Shown here: piece after piece, positions 44,526 to 64,000 of the stretch
Position numbering within the stretch: the stretch's first letter is position 1
Layout of the letters: each line of letters opens with the position of its first letter
Assembly: GCA_965153355.1 (NCBI GenBank)
Contig: OZ231126.1
Location: 46,066,001-46,130,000 of the forward strand
Direction of reading: 5' to 3'
DNA: 64,000 nucleotides
From: Flaccisagitta enflata
Lineage: Eukaryota; Chaetognatha; Sagittoidea; Aphragmophora
The notes under the pieces: generated by a model
The model's database searches: none
What the model saw: only the letters and a program-made list of their open reading frames with translations
What the model was told of the DNA's origin: nothing
Program-made: the position numbers and the translations under genes

Positions 44526-45238
44526 TGATTAGCAATTTAGAGAAAAGAAACTGTATCTCTGTAAAAGCACTTTGATAATTCATACTGTATTAAGAATTTG
44601 TCCTTCGTCAGTTTTCTCAACGTATTCTTTCTCCCTTTTTAAAAGTCACATTCCCTTTTGACTGGTCAATTCTCATTTTCTCCTTTTTGTAAGAATCACA
44701 TTGCCTTCTCAGTTTGGCGGCCTTCGTCTTTATTTCAGTCTTTATTCCAATGCCGCCTAAGAATAACAATTGCTGCTTTGTAAAGAATGTAATCTTTCTT
44801 TTTGTAATAATTCTTTTTTCTTTCTATTTTGTGTTTTCTTGTTTAATTGAAATTTGGAATGATTCACTTACATTAAATCTTTCGTAAAGAAAAGAACTCT
44901 GGACTTTTATTTCTCCCTTTCGTGGAAAAAAGGGAAATTGAATCTCTGCAATTCTCCGTCGATAAATTGTGGAAACAAAGACGCTTCATTCTGCAGTTTG
45001 GTTATAACTACAGATAGATACTTAAAAGAGATAAGATACCCTCTCTCTCCTCCAGAATCCCGCAACTCGACTACAATCATACTCCCGATTGCCCTGTTTG
45101 AAATTGAGCAACCTCAGCAAAATAAAAGGAGGAAATGATTTAAATCGAAACTCAAATATCTTCAATCAGCTTTATCTTCTATTATTTGTCATCCTATCAA
45201 CAGCAGGTTCATTATAACCAACCCCTCCATTTATTTTA
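44526..45238 (+). repeat. E2 5' LTR
   Basis: About 713 bp. It lacks the long TC tract and differs at several points from the E2 3' LTR. It is truncated by a few bases at its start. Confidence 0.82.
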
Positions 45239-45932
45239 TGGCGTCCCTTCATTTGGATCTTCCAACTTTTCATCCAATTTCACAGTGGCCAGAATTGGAT
45301 GAAAATAGTCAGGCTGACTATTGTGATCACATAGGAACATATTTGTGCTGACTAGTGGTCATTGGAACAAGTGTACTTGACAGTCACTTGCAGGAGAACA
45401 AAACCATTGGTGCTTTTACGAGCCACTGAAGAAGAAAAGGTACTTTGCTAGTACCCAAGGAGACAAAGTGTGTTTACTTAAACACAAATTGAAAGTGGTG
45501 AATTTGGGCAGCAGGGACTAGGAAGTGGGTGGAATTTTGAAGTGGTGATTTTGGAAGTGGTGATATAGGAAGTGGAGAAATTGACCAATTCTCTCACAGG
45601 TGTTGAGATTGACCAGTTGGAAAATTCCTGGGGGAATCTGGTCTGAATATTGAGTCAATTGTACTGACCAGTTTATCTCACAGGGATTGAGATAAAGAAA
45701 TAAGCCAGGCAGGCTTAATTGGGAAGAAGGTCTTAAAGAATTGACCTATTTATATCTCACAGGGGTTGAGATAAAAAACAAGCCAGGCGGGCTTAATTGG
45801 AAGAAAGGTCTAAAGACCAATTTATATCTCACAGAGGTTGAGATTTATCAAAATAATCCAAAGTTGGATTTTCGATTGTGGAAGTTGATCTCAAAATTGT
45901 TTTAGCCATGGTTAACAGTAACTAGCTGTTAC

Positions 45933-48900
45933 ATGGACCTCATACAAGCTAAAACAAAGATTGCCGAATGGGAAAAAACTCTTTCTACGATAGAAAGACA
46001 GAAATTGAACCATTTGGTTAATAAAAGGAAAAAAGCTCAGAAAGAAGTTGATCACTTTATAAAAGAAGTAGAAAAATATTCACGAAAACATCCTGGAAGA
46101 TTTGCGCGAGCCATTCTAGGTCCTGTAACAACATTGTTGTCAGCAGAATTTCACACACTGAGTTCTTGTGTTGATGAAGAAGTAGAATTCTTCCCTGAAT
46201 CACTCCGAGAAGCTCATTCGAAAGTAATTGGTGATTACTCAACTGCTGCTATTCGTGCACTTGCAACAGGTGAAGAATTTGTGGAACGGTATAGACAATT
46301 AGAGAACGAAAGTGAACCTCACCCTCCTAGTGAGGAAGAGAGGGAAGAGATCCAGTTATCTTCAACTGAAGATTCAGATTCTGAATCTGCATTCAAATCT
46401 GAAGAGGAAGAGATAAACGATAACCCCCATTCAACCTCTACAAATCTTCACACCATGGATGCTATCACGAATTGTGAATCTAAACTTCCACAGGCACAGA
46501 AAGACCTGTTGGAAACGAAAAAATTGGAAAGAAGGTCAATCCGTGGTCAAATAACACGAACTGTCAACAAATTGACAAAAGATATAGACTCTGGTAAAAA
46601 GTTTTCCGTTGCAAATTCCAGAGCCAACCTCTCAGAGACTCTGAAAGAGTTGAGAAGAAAGATAGTGAAATTTGGGCATTTTATGATGATGATGCTATGG
46701 CTGCAGATATGGAACTAGGAGAGTCCTGGATTGAAAAAGCATCAGCTGCCATTACAGATGCCGATGAAATTCTAAATCCTTCAGTGGCAACCAACACAGT
46801 TCCCTCTCCCTCTACAACCCCTGCTACATCCCATCATGCAAAAACACCCAAAATAGAGAGCCCAAAATTTTATGGGAAATCTCCAGCTGAGTACCAAGCA
46901 TTTTGGAACTCATTCGAATCTCTCATTGATAAACGCACTGATTTGGCAAATGTGGAAAAACTCCTTTACTTAAAGGATGCTTGTGTTGGTGAAGCCAAGA
47001 AACTGGCAGATGGATACAACATAAACAATGTCAATTATGACCATTTCAAAAAATTTCTCAAAGAAATGTTTGGAAAACCCAGATTGGTTCAACAGTCACA
47101 TGTCAAAAACATTTTGAACCTCAAACCATTCGAAACCGACAACATCAAACCATTCCTTACAACCTTGGAAACCTCAATGAGATGTCTGGCTGAGTATGGC
47201 ATAGACATGGGCAATGGGTCTTGGATAATAGTACCCTTTGTTGAAGAACTCATGTCAAAGGAAATTTTGCAAAAATGGCGCGAGGAGATCAATGATGATG
47301 ATTCATTTTCAACAAAAAAGCTGCTGGACTTTTTGCATGAAAAACTGCAATGTTATGGCACAGCATCAGAGCAAAAAACTGATGCAAAAAACAAAGACAC
47401 ACTTGCAAAGACTCCATTGATGCTCACTACTGCGAGTAGAGAGGTGACATGCTTCTGTTGTGACAGAGATCACAGAATTTTCACTTGCGAAAAATTCAAA
47501 AAACTTTCACCAAAAGAAAGGTCCTGATTTATCTTCAAAAAGAAGCATTGTCAAAAATGTCTTTGATGCCAATTCACCAAAGATCGTCCCAAAGACTTGT
47601 AAGTCACCAATCAAGTGCAGAGTGTGCCAAAACCTCACCACACACTCCTGCACTGGGGAAAACCACCCATGAGTCATGATGCAAAGGCTGCATCTCCGAT
47701 ATCAACATTTACTGTTTCATCAACAAGTGTCTCCAAACCTGAGTCATCGCCAGCCGTGAAAAATTGCTGTAATTCACTTCACCATGCGCCTCAAAAGAAA
47801 GAGGGACTGACAGTTTTGAAGAACTTCAGTTGTTCCAGAGAAAGACAATTGACGATTCGGTCAGGCTGATGATGGTTCTCAGACCACATGGATTTTTCGA
47901 AAAACTGCAAAAATGTTGAAATTGCCCGTTGTAAGACGAGTGCTGCTTGCTGTTGCAACAGCATTTTCAGGTGAACACCGTGCACCTGAACTTTATGATG
48001 TGGTCAAGATCAGTCTTTGCACCAAGGATAATAGTTACTGTGAGATGGAAGCGGTGGTCTCTCCAGCAGAGAAACTCACAGTTGATATGGATGCACTCAG
48101 ACTTGATCCTTGCACAGAATATCCTCCCTTGGCGGATATTAAGTCTGCAGATGATTATCCACGTGATGCAACTGAAGTTGAGTTGCTAATTGGCAATGAA
48201 TATGCTGATCACATACAGACTGGAAACAAGAGAGTTGGCAACCCAGGAGAGCCATGTGCAATCCAAACTTTGTTTGGTTAGGTCTTATCAGGTAGTATAA
48301 GATAAAATGCTTCACGCTTTACATCAACTAACCTGACACAGGTTGTGGCATTGGAAAAAGACTTGGAGAAATTTTGGAAATTGGAAGAATGTCCGAATCC
48401 AAACTTCAAAATCAAAAATCTTGTTGATGAAAAGGTACATGAAGAGTTCAAGAAGACCATCACTTATGATGATGTGGAACTGAAAGAAAGTAATATGTCA
48501 AAATTCCTTACAAGGAAGAGGTGAAAAAGTTATCAGACAACTTTGTACCAACAAGCTCTCTGTATTGGAAACAGCAAGCCATCCTGGAAGAATGACCCAA
48601 AAAGAGCTACTGTTCAAAAGATTTTGATGAACAGTTTGATCTCGGTGTTCTAGAATTGGTCTCTGATGCTGACACCTGAAAGCGGAGGTGTCCATCACTG
48701 CCCTTGGCACTTGGCTTAGGCCAGGCCACCCAACAACACCCGTGAGGATTGTGAAAAATGCCTCATTCTATGGTAAATTTGGCATTTCCCTGAACAGCGC
48801 TTAACATGTTGGGCCAAATTTATTGCCAGATATTGTTGGATCAATTCTACGCTTTCGCTCACGAAAAATTGCATTCGTGTCTGATGTCAAAAAGATGTTT

Positions 48901-51452
48901 TGGCAGATAAAGATACCAGTTGAACAGCAAGACCTTCATCGCATCATCACACCCAAGGGGATAGCTCGCCAAACTAGTGTGATGTTCGGTGAGTCTTCAT
49001 CTCCATTCCTGTCCATGGCAACTTATGTATACTACGCTCAGCATGATGATATTCATCAAAAATTCCCAAAAGCTTGTGAATTTGTGGTACTCCAGCTCTT
49101 CTTGAACGATGTGCCTGGAGGATGCGATTCAGTTGATGATGGTGTTGATATTTCACCAAATCAAAGACTTTTGGGCCCTTACACATGAAAGTAATAATCA
49201 ACAGCAACAAATAAGGAGTTGTTGAGCAGGATTGAGGGGACTGATGATAGTGAAGAAGCCAGATTCTTGCTTGCAGTGGCACACAAATCATGACTCTCTC
49301 CGCGTCCCCAACAAAGAGTGGGACAAAACCCCAACCACCAAGAGGGAATTTTTGCAAAACGCTCTTCTGGGACCCCACAGGCAGGCTTCCCTCTATTCGC
49401 AAGGAAGATGATGCAGAAGATATGGCAACTAGGTTCTGATTGTGACCAGCTTCTATCTGATGAGTTGAAGCGTGAAGTGGAAGAATTCAGAAAAGCAATG
49501 TTGTTGACTTTGAAATTCCTCGGTTCTTTGGCAACCCTACTGTTCTTCACATCTTTGTAGATGCCAGTGAATCCGCATATGCTGCTGTTGCATATGCATT
49601 TTCTGAGATGGGCATTTGTTTTCTCATGTCAAAAGACAAGAGTAAAGCCCATCAAAGTTGTCTCACTCCCCGCATGGAGTTGCTGGGAGCAGTGTTAGGC
49701 TCACGCTTACTTGCCTTTCTCCACGAAGAAGTTTTCAAGTCTGGGATTGAGACTTTCTTGTGGACAGATTCTACTATTGCGCTTGGTTGGATCGAATCTT
49801 CTTCAGCACGCTACAAACCCTTCGTTGGGAACAGGATTGCGGAAATCCAACGAACATGCGGCAGTCATGGCGTAAAATGCATGTGGGTACCTGGAGACGA
49901 TAACCCGGCAGATATCCCATCCAGGGGAATTTGGCCTGATGAAACATAAATCTAAGTTTCTGATTGAAGGCCCTATCATCAAAACAGGTGATTGGCCAAA
50001 TCAGCCTGTGATGGAAAAGCCAGATATTGAACAAAGGAAAGTGGCTGTAAACATCACACAGGTTCGTGAACCTGTCATCAGTTTGGAACGTTACAGCTCT
50101 TTTTAAAAGCTGAAGTGGATCATGATGTACGTGATTCGCTTTTGTAGCCCTTTGGGGGCAAGAGTGAATGACTCGATTGCTCAACAGCGGAAAAGGGCAT
50201 TAGCAAAGCTCATCAGCCAAGAGCAAAAACCTTCTTCTCTGAAGAATATGACTGCTCTTCAGAAGAATCGTGCCATTCCACGAAACTCTCGATTGATCCA
50301 ATTCAATCCAATCTTGGAAGATGGTTTGATCAAAATGAGTTGAAGAGTGAACAAAAACATCATCATTCTTCCAAACACATCCCATCTCACCTGACTTCTC
50401 ATCAGAGATGTTCACATCTCAAATCTTCACACGGGATCAAACCAGACATTGGCACTTAAGCGCCAAAAATATTGAGTCATCAAAGGAATGACAACCGTGA
50501 AGGCCGAAACACAATCTTGCATGACATGCAAACGGATCAACAAGCCAATGTGTCAACAAATGATGGCTGATTTACCAGAATTCAGGAAAACGGCGTTGCC
50601 ACCTTTCTCTCATGTCGGACTGGATTACGCTGGACCTCTTCTCATCAAAACCAAGAGAGATTCAACTTCAAGGAGAAGCGTCTGATTTGCCTCTCATTTG
50701 TGCATCAACTGGTGTACATTTGGAGATTGTAAATGATCAGTCCACTGAAGAATTTTTGATGGCATTCGCGCGTTTTTCCTGTCGACGAGGAAAACCTCTC
50801 AACATCTACAGCGATAATGCTTCAACGTTCAAAAAGGCGGCGAAGGAATTGCCTGACGTGATTTGGCAATTCAATCCACCAGCTGCTCCTTGGTGGGGAG
50901 GCTTCTGGGAACGCCTTGTGAGAAGCATCAAAACTCCGATGAAGAAAGTTTTAGGACAATCTCTCATCACCGACAAGGAACTTGCGACGCTCATCATTCG
51001 AATTGAAGAGCAAATCAACTCCCGTCCCACCACCATAGTGGATGACCCGGATCAAGTCCCGCTTACTCCTGCTGAGATGCTTATCGGCAGACCTCTCAAC
51101 AACCGACGGACCCATGGCCGGGACATTCCTCCGTCCAAAACGGCATTTCTGCGAGACTGAAGTATCTCAAAAGTCTTCAGGAGATTGGACAAAACGATGG
51201 GTAAATGAGTACGTACCCACCCTTCAACCACGTCAAAAGTGGCATCAAGGATCGAAAAACATCACTCCTGGATCTCTTGTTCTTCTCAAGAAGGAAAATC
51301 TCAAACGTCATCTTTGGCCTTTAGCTAGGGTTAAGGAAACTCATGTAGGTCGTGATGGACATGTTCGTTCTGTCACACTTCAAGATAACAAAGGAAAAAC
51401 AATCAAGAGACCAATACAGAATTTGGTCTTACTCGAAGGGTGTGAAGATTAA
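45933..51452 (+). pseudogene. BEL/Pao gag-pol of E2, multiple frameshifts and stops
   Basis: It starts at ATG 45933 with the same first 20 or so residues as E1. It then diverges completely for about 80 codons (46010-46260), converges at the acidic SEEEREEIQLSSTEDS block, and diverges partly again (46540-46660). The gag-like domain, knuckles, protease region (47880-47960), RT (48820-49100), RNase H (49560-49930) and integrase (50480-51452) follow E1 in order. They are split among many frames, with early stops for example near 47525 and 48280. At the RT box the expected YMDD is replaced. It is non-functional. Confidence 0.88.
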
Positions 51453-51569
51453 TTGTGATGTCTAACTTTTGTTTTAGATCAACGTCAATCAAATATTGAA
51501 TCAATTGTTGTATTTTTGTATTCTTGTATCTTTTTTGAAAAAACCTCAAATCGGTTTTTTGGGGCCGAA

Positions 51570-52084
51570 TATAAAAAATGCAATTAGCAATTTAGAGAAA
51601 AGAAACTGTATCTCTGTAAAAGCACTTTTGATAATTCATACTGTATTAAGAATTTGTCCTTCGTAAGTTTTCTCAACGTACTCTTTCTCCCTTTTTAAAA
51701 GTCAAATTCCTTTCTGACTGGTCAATTCCCAATTTCTCCTTTTCGTAAGAATCACGTTGCCTTCTCAGTTTGGCGGCCTTCGTCTTTAATTCAGTCTTTA
51801 TTTCAATGCCGCCTAAGAACAACAATTGTTGCCAACAAAAATGTAATCTTTCTTTTTGTAATAACTTTTCTTTCTATTTTATGTTTTCTTGTTTAATTGA
51901 AATTTGGAATGATTCACTTACATTAAATCCTTCGTAAAGAAAAGAACTCTGGACTTTTATTTCTCCCTTTCGTGAAAAAAAGGGAAATTGAATCTCTGCA
52001 ATTCTCCGTCGATAAATTGTAGAAACAAAGACGCTTAATTCTGCAGTTTGGTTATAACTACAGATAGATACTTAAAAGAGATAA

Positions 52085-52154
<70 letters not shown>

Positions 52155-52345
52155 GAATCCCGCAACTCGACTACAATCACAATTCCCGATTGCTCCCGTT
52201 TGAAATTGATAACCTCAGCAAAATAAAAGGAGTGAAACTGATTTAAATCCTCGAAACTCAAATATCTTCAATCAGCTTTATCTTCTATTATTTTGTCATC
52301 CTATCAACAGCAGGTTCATTATAACCAACCCCTCCATTTATTTTA
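51570..52345 (+). repeat. E2 3' LTR
   Basis: 776 bp from TATAAAAAATGC to CCATTTATTTTA, with about 33 TC units (52086-52152). It matches the E1 5' LTR almost base for base over the parts compared. Confidence 0.88.
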
Positions 52346-52766
52346 CTTGTTATCCATAATTCAGACTACAATACTTGAATGAACCCTCACAGTTTGGCTA
52401 GATTTAGGCCTCCAGGCTGGAATTTGGGCCTCGAGACTGGGATTTTGGCCTCGAGACTCGAATTTAGGCCTCGAGACTGGGATTGGAGGGGGGGGGACGA
52501 AGAAGAAGATGGAGGAGGAGAAGGAGAAAATCCCCAATATATATGAAAGCATAGGTCATCGACCCCTTCGGGGCCGCTGCCCAAAAGGGTGAGGGTGCAT
52601 GAGGGATACTATGAGGGGTCTGAGGGCTGAGGGAAAATTGGTAGGCTGAATTGAGACCTGAGAGGTCGGATTCTAGGCTTGAAACGGCAAATTGGAGGCC
52701 TCATAGGGCCTATTTCAGTCCACAGAGGGCTGATTGCAAGCCTGGGAGGGCTGATTTGAGGCCCTA

Positions 52767-53728
52767 CAGGGTGTTTCACGCGTTTTGAGGTATTTTAAAA
52801 CGACATATCTCTGCTTTTAGTAACTTTTTCCATCTTCTTAAAAAAGATCTAGAAAGGTCATGATCTGCAGATGTCTCTTGTAAAATCTCATGATATTGCG
52901 ATAATTTTTGAAACAACCATATGGCTTTGTAGTCTGTATGTGATTTCAGAGTGCCTGTCATTTTTTCACAAAATTTGTTGAATGACACAAAACTTAATCA
53001 CCAAAAATCTGTTATCATTAGCTACAGAGCCTGGCTTTATTCATTTTAAAGCTTTAATCATGTAGTTTTTAGTCGTGTGCTTCGCGACTCTTTAACCCGC
53101 TTTGTCTGTCCATTCGTCGGTTGGTTGGTCCCCATTTTTTTGCGTTTTGAGCGTTTTGAGCTCACTGCTCCTGCTCATATTCCTCAGTGACCTATTCTAT
53201 CACTGCCCTGCTCACCCGCACGCGACAAAAGTAGCCGTGTATCCGGCCTTGTTAAAACGTTAAAAGCAAAATGTAAAAATATCAAAAATGAATAGTTTAG
53301 CACTATTGATAAACAAGTGACGCGGTCACGCGGGGTCACTATTGTTGCAGATGGCTGGGCGGGGGCATCCAACCCCCAACCTTACCCCAACCCACCCCAA
53401 CCCACCCCGAACATTCAAACATACGCAAAAAACATTGAAAATGCCACACTCGATCACCTCTACTGACCAACCAAATGACCGATGGACGAACAAAGCCTCT
53501 TATAAAGTTGCGTGTCCAGAACTAAAAGAGCGGAAAAAGCAGAGTCTGAAATCATTATTCTACTTCAAATTTACATGCTCGCTTTAAAAATTATTGCAAT
53601 ATAATGAGATTATACATGTGAAATCTGCAGATCATGATCTTTCTAGATCTTTTTTCAGAAGTTAAAAAAAGTTACTAGAAGCAGAGATATGTCGTTTTAG
53701 AATACCTCAAAACGCGTGAAACACCCTG
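52767..53728. mobile_element. Mariner-like foldback element, arm B copy
   Basis: Inverted counterpart of 11051-12011, including the TA flanks and the two internal SL-repeats (heads near 53072 and 53515). Confidence 0.72.
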
Positions 53729-54355
53729 TAGAGGGTTAAATTTGGGCTCCAGAGAGCTGATTTTAAGCCCAAGGGATGATTTTGTGTCTGAGCGAGTTGA
53801 TTTTGGCCTCTTAGCACTGATTATAGGCCTGAAAGAGTCAGATTAGGGCCTTGAAGGTCTCGGGGTATGGACGGATGGATGAATGGATAGGTGGATGGAC
53901 GAACGTAAGGAAATTCACACCTTTTGGACATCAGCCCTTAGGGTTCGCTGCACAAAACGAGAACAACGAAAATTCGGCATTCTCCGCGGCTGTTCTTCGA
54001 CTTTGCTGCTAAAATCAGCATGTCGGCAAAGGGGCGGCAGCGGATCAACCGCGGGTCACCGGCGATTGATCAGAAAATCACCCGCTTGTCACCAATCGTG
54101 AGGTGGAGAAAAACAAAGCGAAGAAAACTCGCGAGCACCGCTTTAAAAAATCTGATAATCCTGACAATAATCATGCTTTATCAGTAATAACGACATCATC
54201 ATGCATAGGGAATTATGCATTGCCGATATAATCGTTGATGATGTCCCTTTATCTACGACCATTGAAAAAAGTAAGCATCATCGACCATAATAACAACGAC
54301 GATTACCATGGCTTCGATGGTGCGACATGACAACAATAACCAGTGTAACAACAAC

Positions 54356-54356
54356 G

Positions 54357-54444
<88 letters not shown>
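54356..54444. repeat. (AAC)n microsatellite, arm B
   Basis: About 30 AAC units, shorter than the arm A counterpart. Confidence 0.96.
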
Positions 54445-54777
54445 CCTCAAGAACTACAACTAAATTGATTACAATAACAACCACAACCACAACCACTACA
54501 GCCAAAACCAAAACAACCAAAACCCAACAACCAAACATCACCGCAGCTCCCATTCCTTTAGCAATTGTTCACTTTGACTTCACGAGTCATCATTACCATA
54601 AGTCCATTATTGATCATTCAGTTATAGTCTCGCTCATAACCATCATACAAAAAAGGTGTTAACCACTCATTCGATGAGAATCGGAGAAGAATAGAAGGCG
54701 AGAAAACAACGCTGAAAACACAATCGAGGGCCCCTTTTAACAAGACCCATGCGTGCGCCTCATTTATGGAGTGAAAA

Positions 54778-54783
<6 letters not shown>

Positions 54784-54850
<67 letters not shown>
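54784..54850. repeat. (TC)n microsatellite, arm B
   Basis: About 33 units against about 21 in arm A. About 20 bp of extra sequence lies next to it. Confidence 0.95.
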
Positions 54851-54854
<4 letters not shown>

Positions 54855-55116
54855 TCGATCTCGCTCTCTATGTGTCTTCGTTTCTCTTACTGTTTCCCCT
54901 CTGACTCTCTGTCTCATTCTCTCTTTCTCTTGAACTCGAAAAGGTCCTCCGAGGCCCGTTTTCCCAGTTGAGCAATGAGCTTTGTTCCATCTTTCGGATT
55001 TCCGCGCTCTCTTTCAAATCCCTGAACCGACCCAATCTCTCCTTTGTAACGCGTCACACCAAAATTCCTCATTACACACATGACGAACGAAAGCCAGTGT
55101 GGATCGCACTGAATTT

Positions 55117-55119
<3 letters not shown>

Positions 55120-55201
<82 letters not shown>
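55120..55201. repeat. (GA)n microsatellite, arm B
   Basis: About 41 GA units, matching 9613-9695. Confidence 0.96.
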
Positions 55202-55204
<3 letters not shown>

Positions 55205-55560
55205 TCGTCAGCTTTCTGTTTGACTTCATATATTCCTCATGCAGTTTTTGCTGCCGAATCGTAAAGATTGTTTTCGTGTGAGATTATGTGTGTGTTTGAA
55301 TGTGAGTGCGCGTTAACGGTGCTGCGGATGAACAACACTGAAAAGCAGGAGTAAGCAAGAGGCAGAGACAGAGACAGAAGACGTGAAGAGATATGTCACA
55401 CATCAATAACCAACTGAGAGTGTCTCAGTGTCGATAAATGATGATGATGAGGATCATGGCAAAGACAAGGAAGATGATGAAGATGAAGATGACGATGATC
55501 ACGACGACGATGATGATTAAGAAGATGATTAATGAGTGGAAAATGTAGGAGAAAGTAAAT

Positions 55561-56742
<1,182 letters not shown>

Positions 56743-56856
56743 CAGTCGCAAACAAAACATAAACTGAAAAGTGAGATAAAACTTATCGAAATCTGTGTGC
56801 CGTTTATTTCTCTGCACTGAGCTGTGACTCACATTCTCTATCTCAAGCCCTTACTA

Positions 56857-57341
56857 GGGCAGACCCGTACATTCTGTTTTCCTTCCGAGTAGCAGGATTT
56901 GCCCACTCAAACCTTCCGACTTATCTATATCCATAACCTTTTCTATGACTATTACTGTTTGCGGAATATAAAAACTTAAGCCATTCTTTTTTGTCACATC
57001 AAAAAGGTGTACACGTTGCAGTGTAATACTGAATAGCAATATCACATCAACTTTTTTCTTCATCCAATCTCTCTATCTTTTTATTTGTTTTTTTCTTCTT
57101 CTTCGTCTTCGCTTTTTCTTCTTTGCTTTTTCTCTTTTTTTTTCTTTTTTTTTTGCTTATTTTTACTTCTTTTATGTTTCCTCTTTTCTTCCCCTTCTTC
57201 TTCTTCTTCTTCTTCTTCTTCTTCTTCTTCTTCTTCTTCTTCTTCTTCTTCTTCTTCTTCTTTCAAAAATTTCCGAGATCCCTCCTTATCTTCCGAGTAG
57301 CGGCGCTACTCGCTACTACAGAATGTACAGGTCTGTACTAG
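56857..57341. mobile_element. TIR element with an internal (TTC)n tract
   Basis: ACTAGGGCAGACCCGTACAT near 56857 is the imperfect reverse complement of ATGTACAGGTCTGTACTAGG near 57322-57341. CTTCCGAGTAGC occurs directly near both ends. A (TTC)n run lies at 57196-57261. It ends about 30 bp before the start codon of the next gene. Confidence 0.55.
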
Positions 57342-57373
57342 GGTCCCTAGTTGGACTACCTTTTCTCTCAAAA

Positions 57374-63639
<6,266 letters not shown>

Positions 63640-63766
63640 ATCAATTCCCCGGTTTGTTGTGTTCGGGAGTTTTTTTTTCTCGAGAAAACATGCATTCAAT
63701 CAAAGCAAAAAAGAGAGTATAGAATAATGTCATCATCGACAACACATAAGGCATGACAGGGGTCGG

Positions 63767-64000
63767 TTTTTAGATGCGTCCGTCAGGAACGCATCTCTAT
63801 AAGAGGGTCCGTCCGTCCGTCCGTCCGTCCGTCCGTCCGTCGGTCGGTCGGTCGGTCCGTTACGCCTGTGCAAAAACCGCGTTTCTCGGCTGTTTTTGGC
63901 CACGGTGAGATCCTACATTGAAACAATTGATCAACCAACATGTTTTGAGAGTCTTTTCACCCGTCTTTTCGTCCATCTGTCTCTCCATACATATGTCACA
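63767..64000 (+). repeat. SL-repeat, AGATGCG subtype, runs off the window
   Basis: Stem AGATGCGT/ACGCATCT (63772-63796), eight CCGT units then CGGT units, GTTACGCCTGTGCAAAAACC. It matches 28231-28440 through to the window end. Confidence 0.78.

Larger units (their letters stand above)
44526..52345 (+). mobile_element. BEL/Pao LTR retrotransposon E2, decayed
   Basis: Plus-strand relative of E1 in the same order: 5' LTR, primer-binding site (45239), leader, gag-pol, 3' LTR. The right flank is CTTGT, the complement of E1's target duplication, but the left flank lacks it. The left end is therefore a breakpoint rather than an original insertion end. Many small indels break the coding region. Confidence 0.9.
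44526..55345. repeat. Arm B of the large inverted duplication
   Basis: Reverse-complement counterpart of 9469-23894. The outer edge is at 55345, and the inner edge lies within the first bases of the E2 5' LTR (about 44526). Confidence 0.85.

Noticed and set aside
45933-51452. Programmed frameshifting in E2
   Set aside because: There are too many shifts and internal stops, scattered without slippery-site pattern, and E1 is open through the same region. Decay or consensus error is simpler.

Overview
The window is nuclear DNA of a metazoan, most likely an invertebrate. The evidence is spliced genes with GT-AG introns (and one GC-AG), BEL/Pao LTR retrotransposons, LINE remnants, hAT- and mariner-like terminal-inverted-repeat (TIR) elements, very long GA/CA/AAC/GAT microsatellites, and no operons or bacterial signals. 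I cannot name the phylum from sequence alone. Only a small part of the window looks like host protein-coding sequence; the rest is layered repeats.

Layout. 1-7.7 kb: microsatellites, a foldback element with a perfect 44-bp palindrome, two copies of a TIR element filled with a 21-bp minisatellite, and several copies of a roughly 190-bp dispersed repeat that I call the SL-repeat (stem-loop repeat). 7.9-8.9 kb: terminal exon of an unrecognised gene with a poly-Asn run. 9.47-23.9 kb: arm A of a large inverted duplication. It holds a mariner-like foldback element and BEL/Pao element E1 (minus strand, 12435-23894, target duplication ACAAG), whose 5' LTR is split by a hAT-like element and a truncated LINE. 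24.7-27.7 kb: a bromodomain gene resembling BRD8, then a C2H2 zinc-finger coding segment. 29.5-31 kb: LINE reverse-transcriptase remnant and another TIR element with a telomere-like array. 33.3-35 kb: a four-TM protein gene and a possible small membrane ORF. 36.3-39.6 kb: tandem repeats, a TIR element, and a possible secreted peptide exon. 40.1-42.9 kb: a 2.8-kb foldback built from dozens of GTTAATTAAC palindromes. 44.5-55.3 kb: arm B, with the decayed BEL/Pao element E2 on the plus strand and an inverted near-copy of arm A's 3' flank. 57.4-63.6 kb: a six-exon gene whose splice phases all agree, encoding about 483 aa. It is a conserved-looking protein with an HxD...H...R pattern suggestive of a 2-oxoglutarate/Fe(II) oxygenase fold. 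Its introns carry nested elements.

The host genes show no evident functional linkage. The common theme is insertion of elements into other elements, often at palindromes. The strongest candidates for something undescribed are the GTTAATTAAC foldback and the SL-repeat, whose terminal hairpin stem changes in sequence between copies while staying paired. Coordinates of splice sites come from reading consensus and phase. No database search was run and all identities are by eye.
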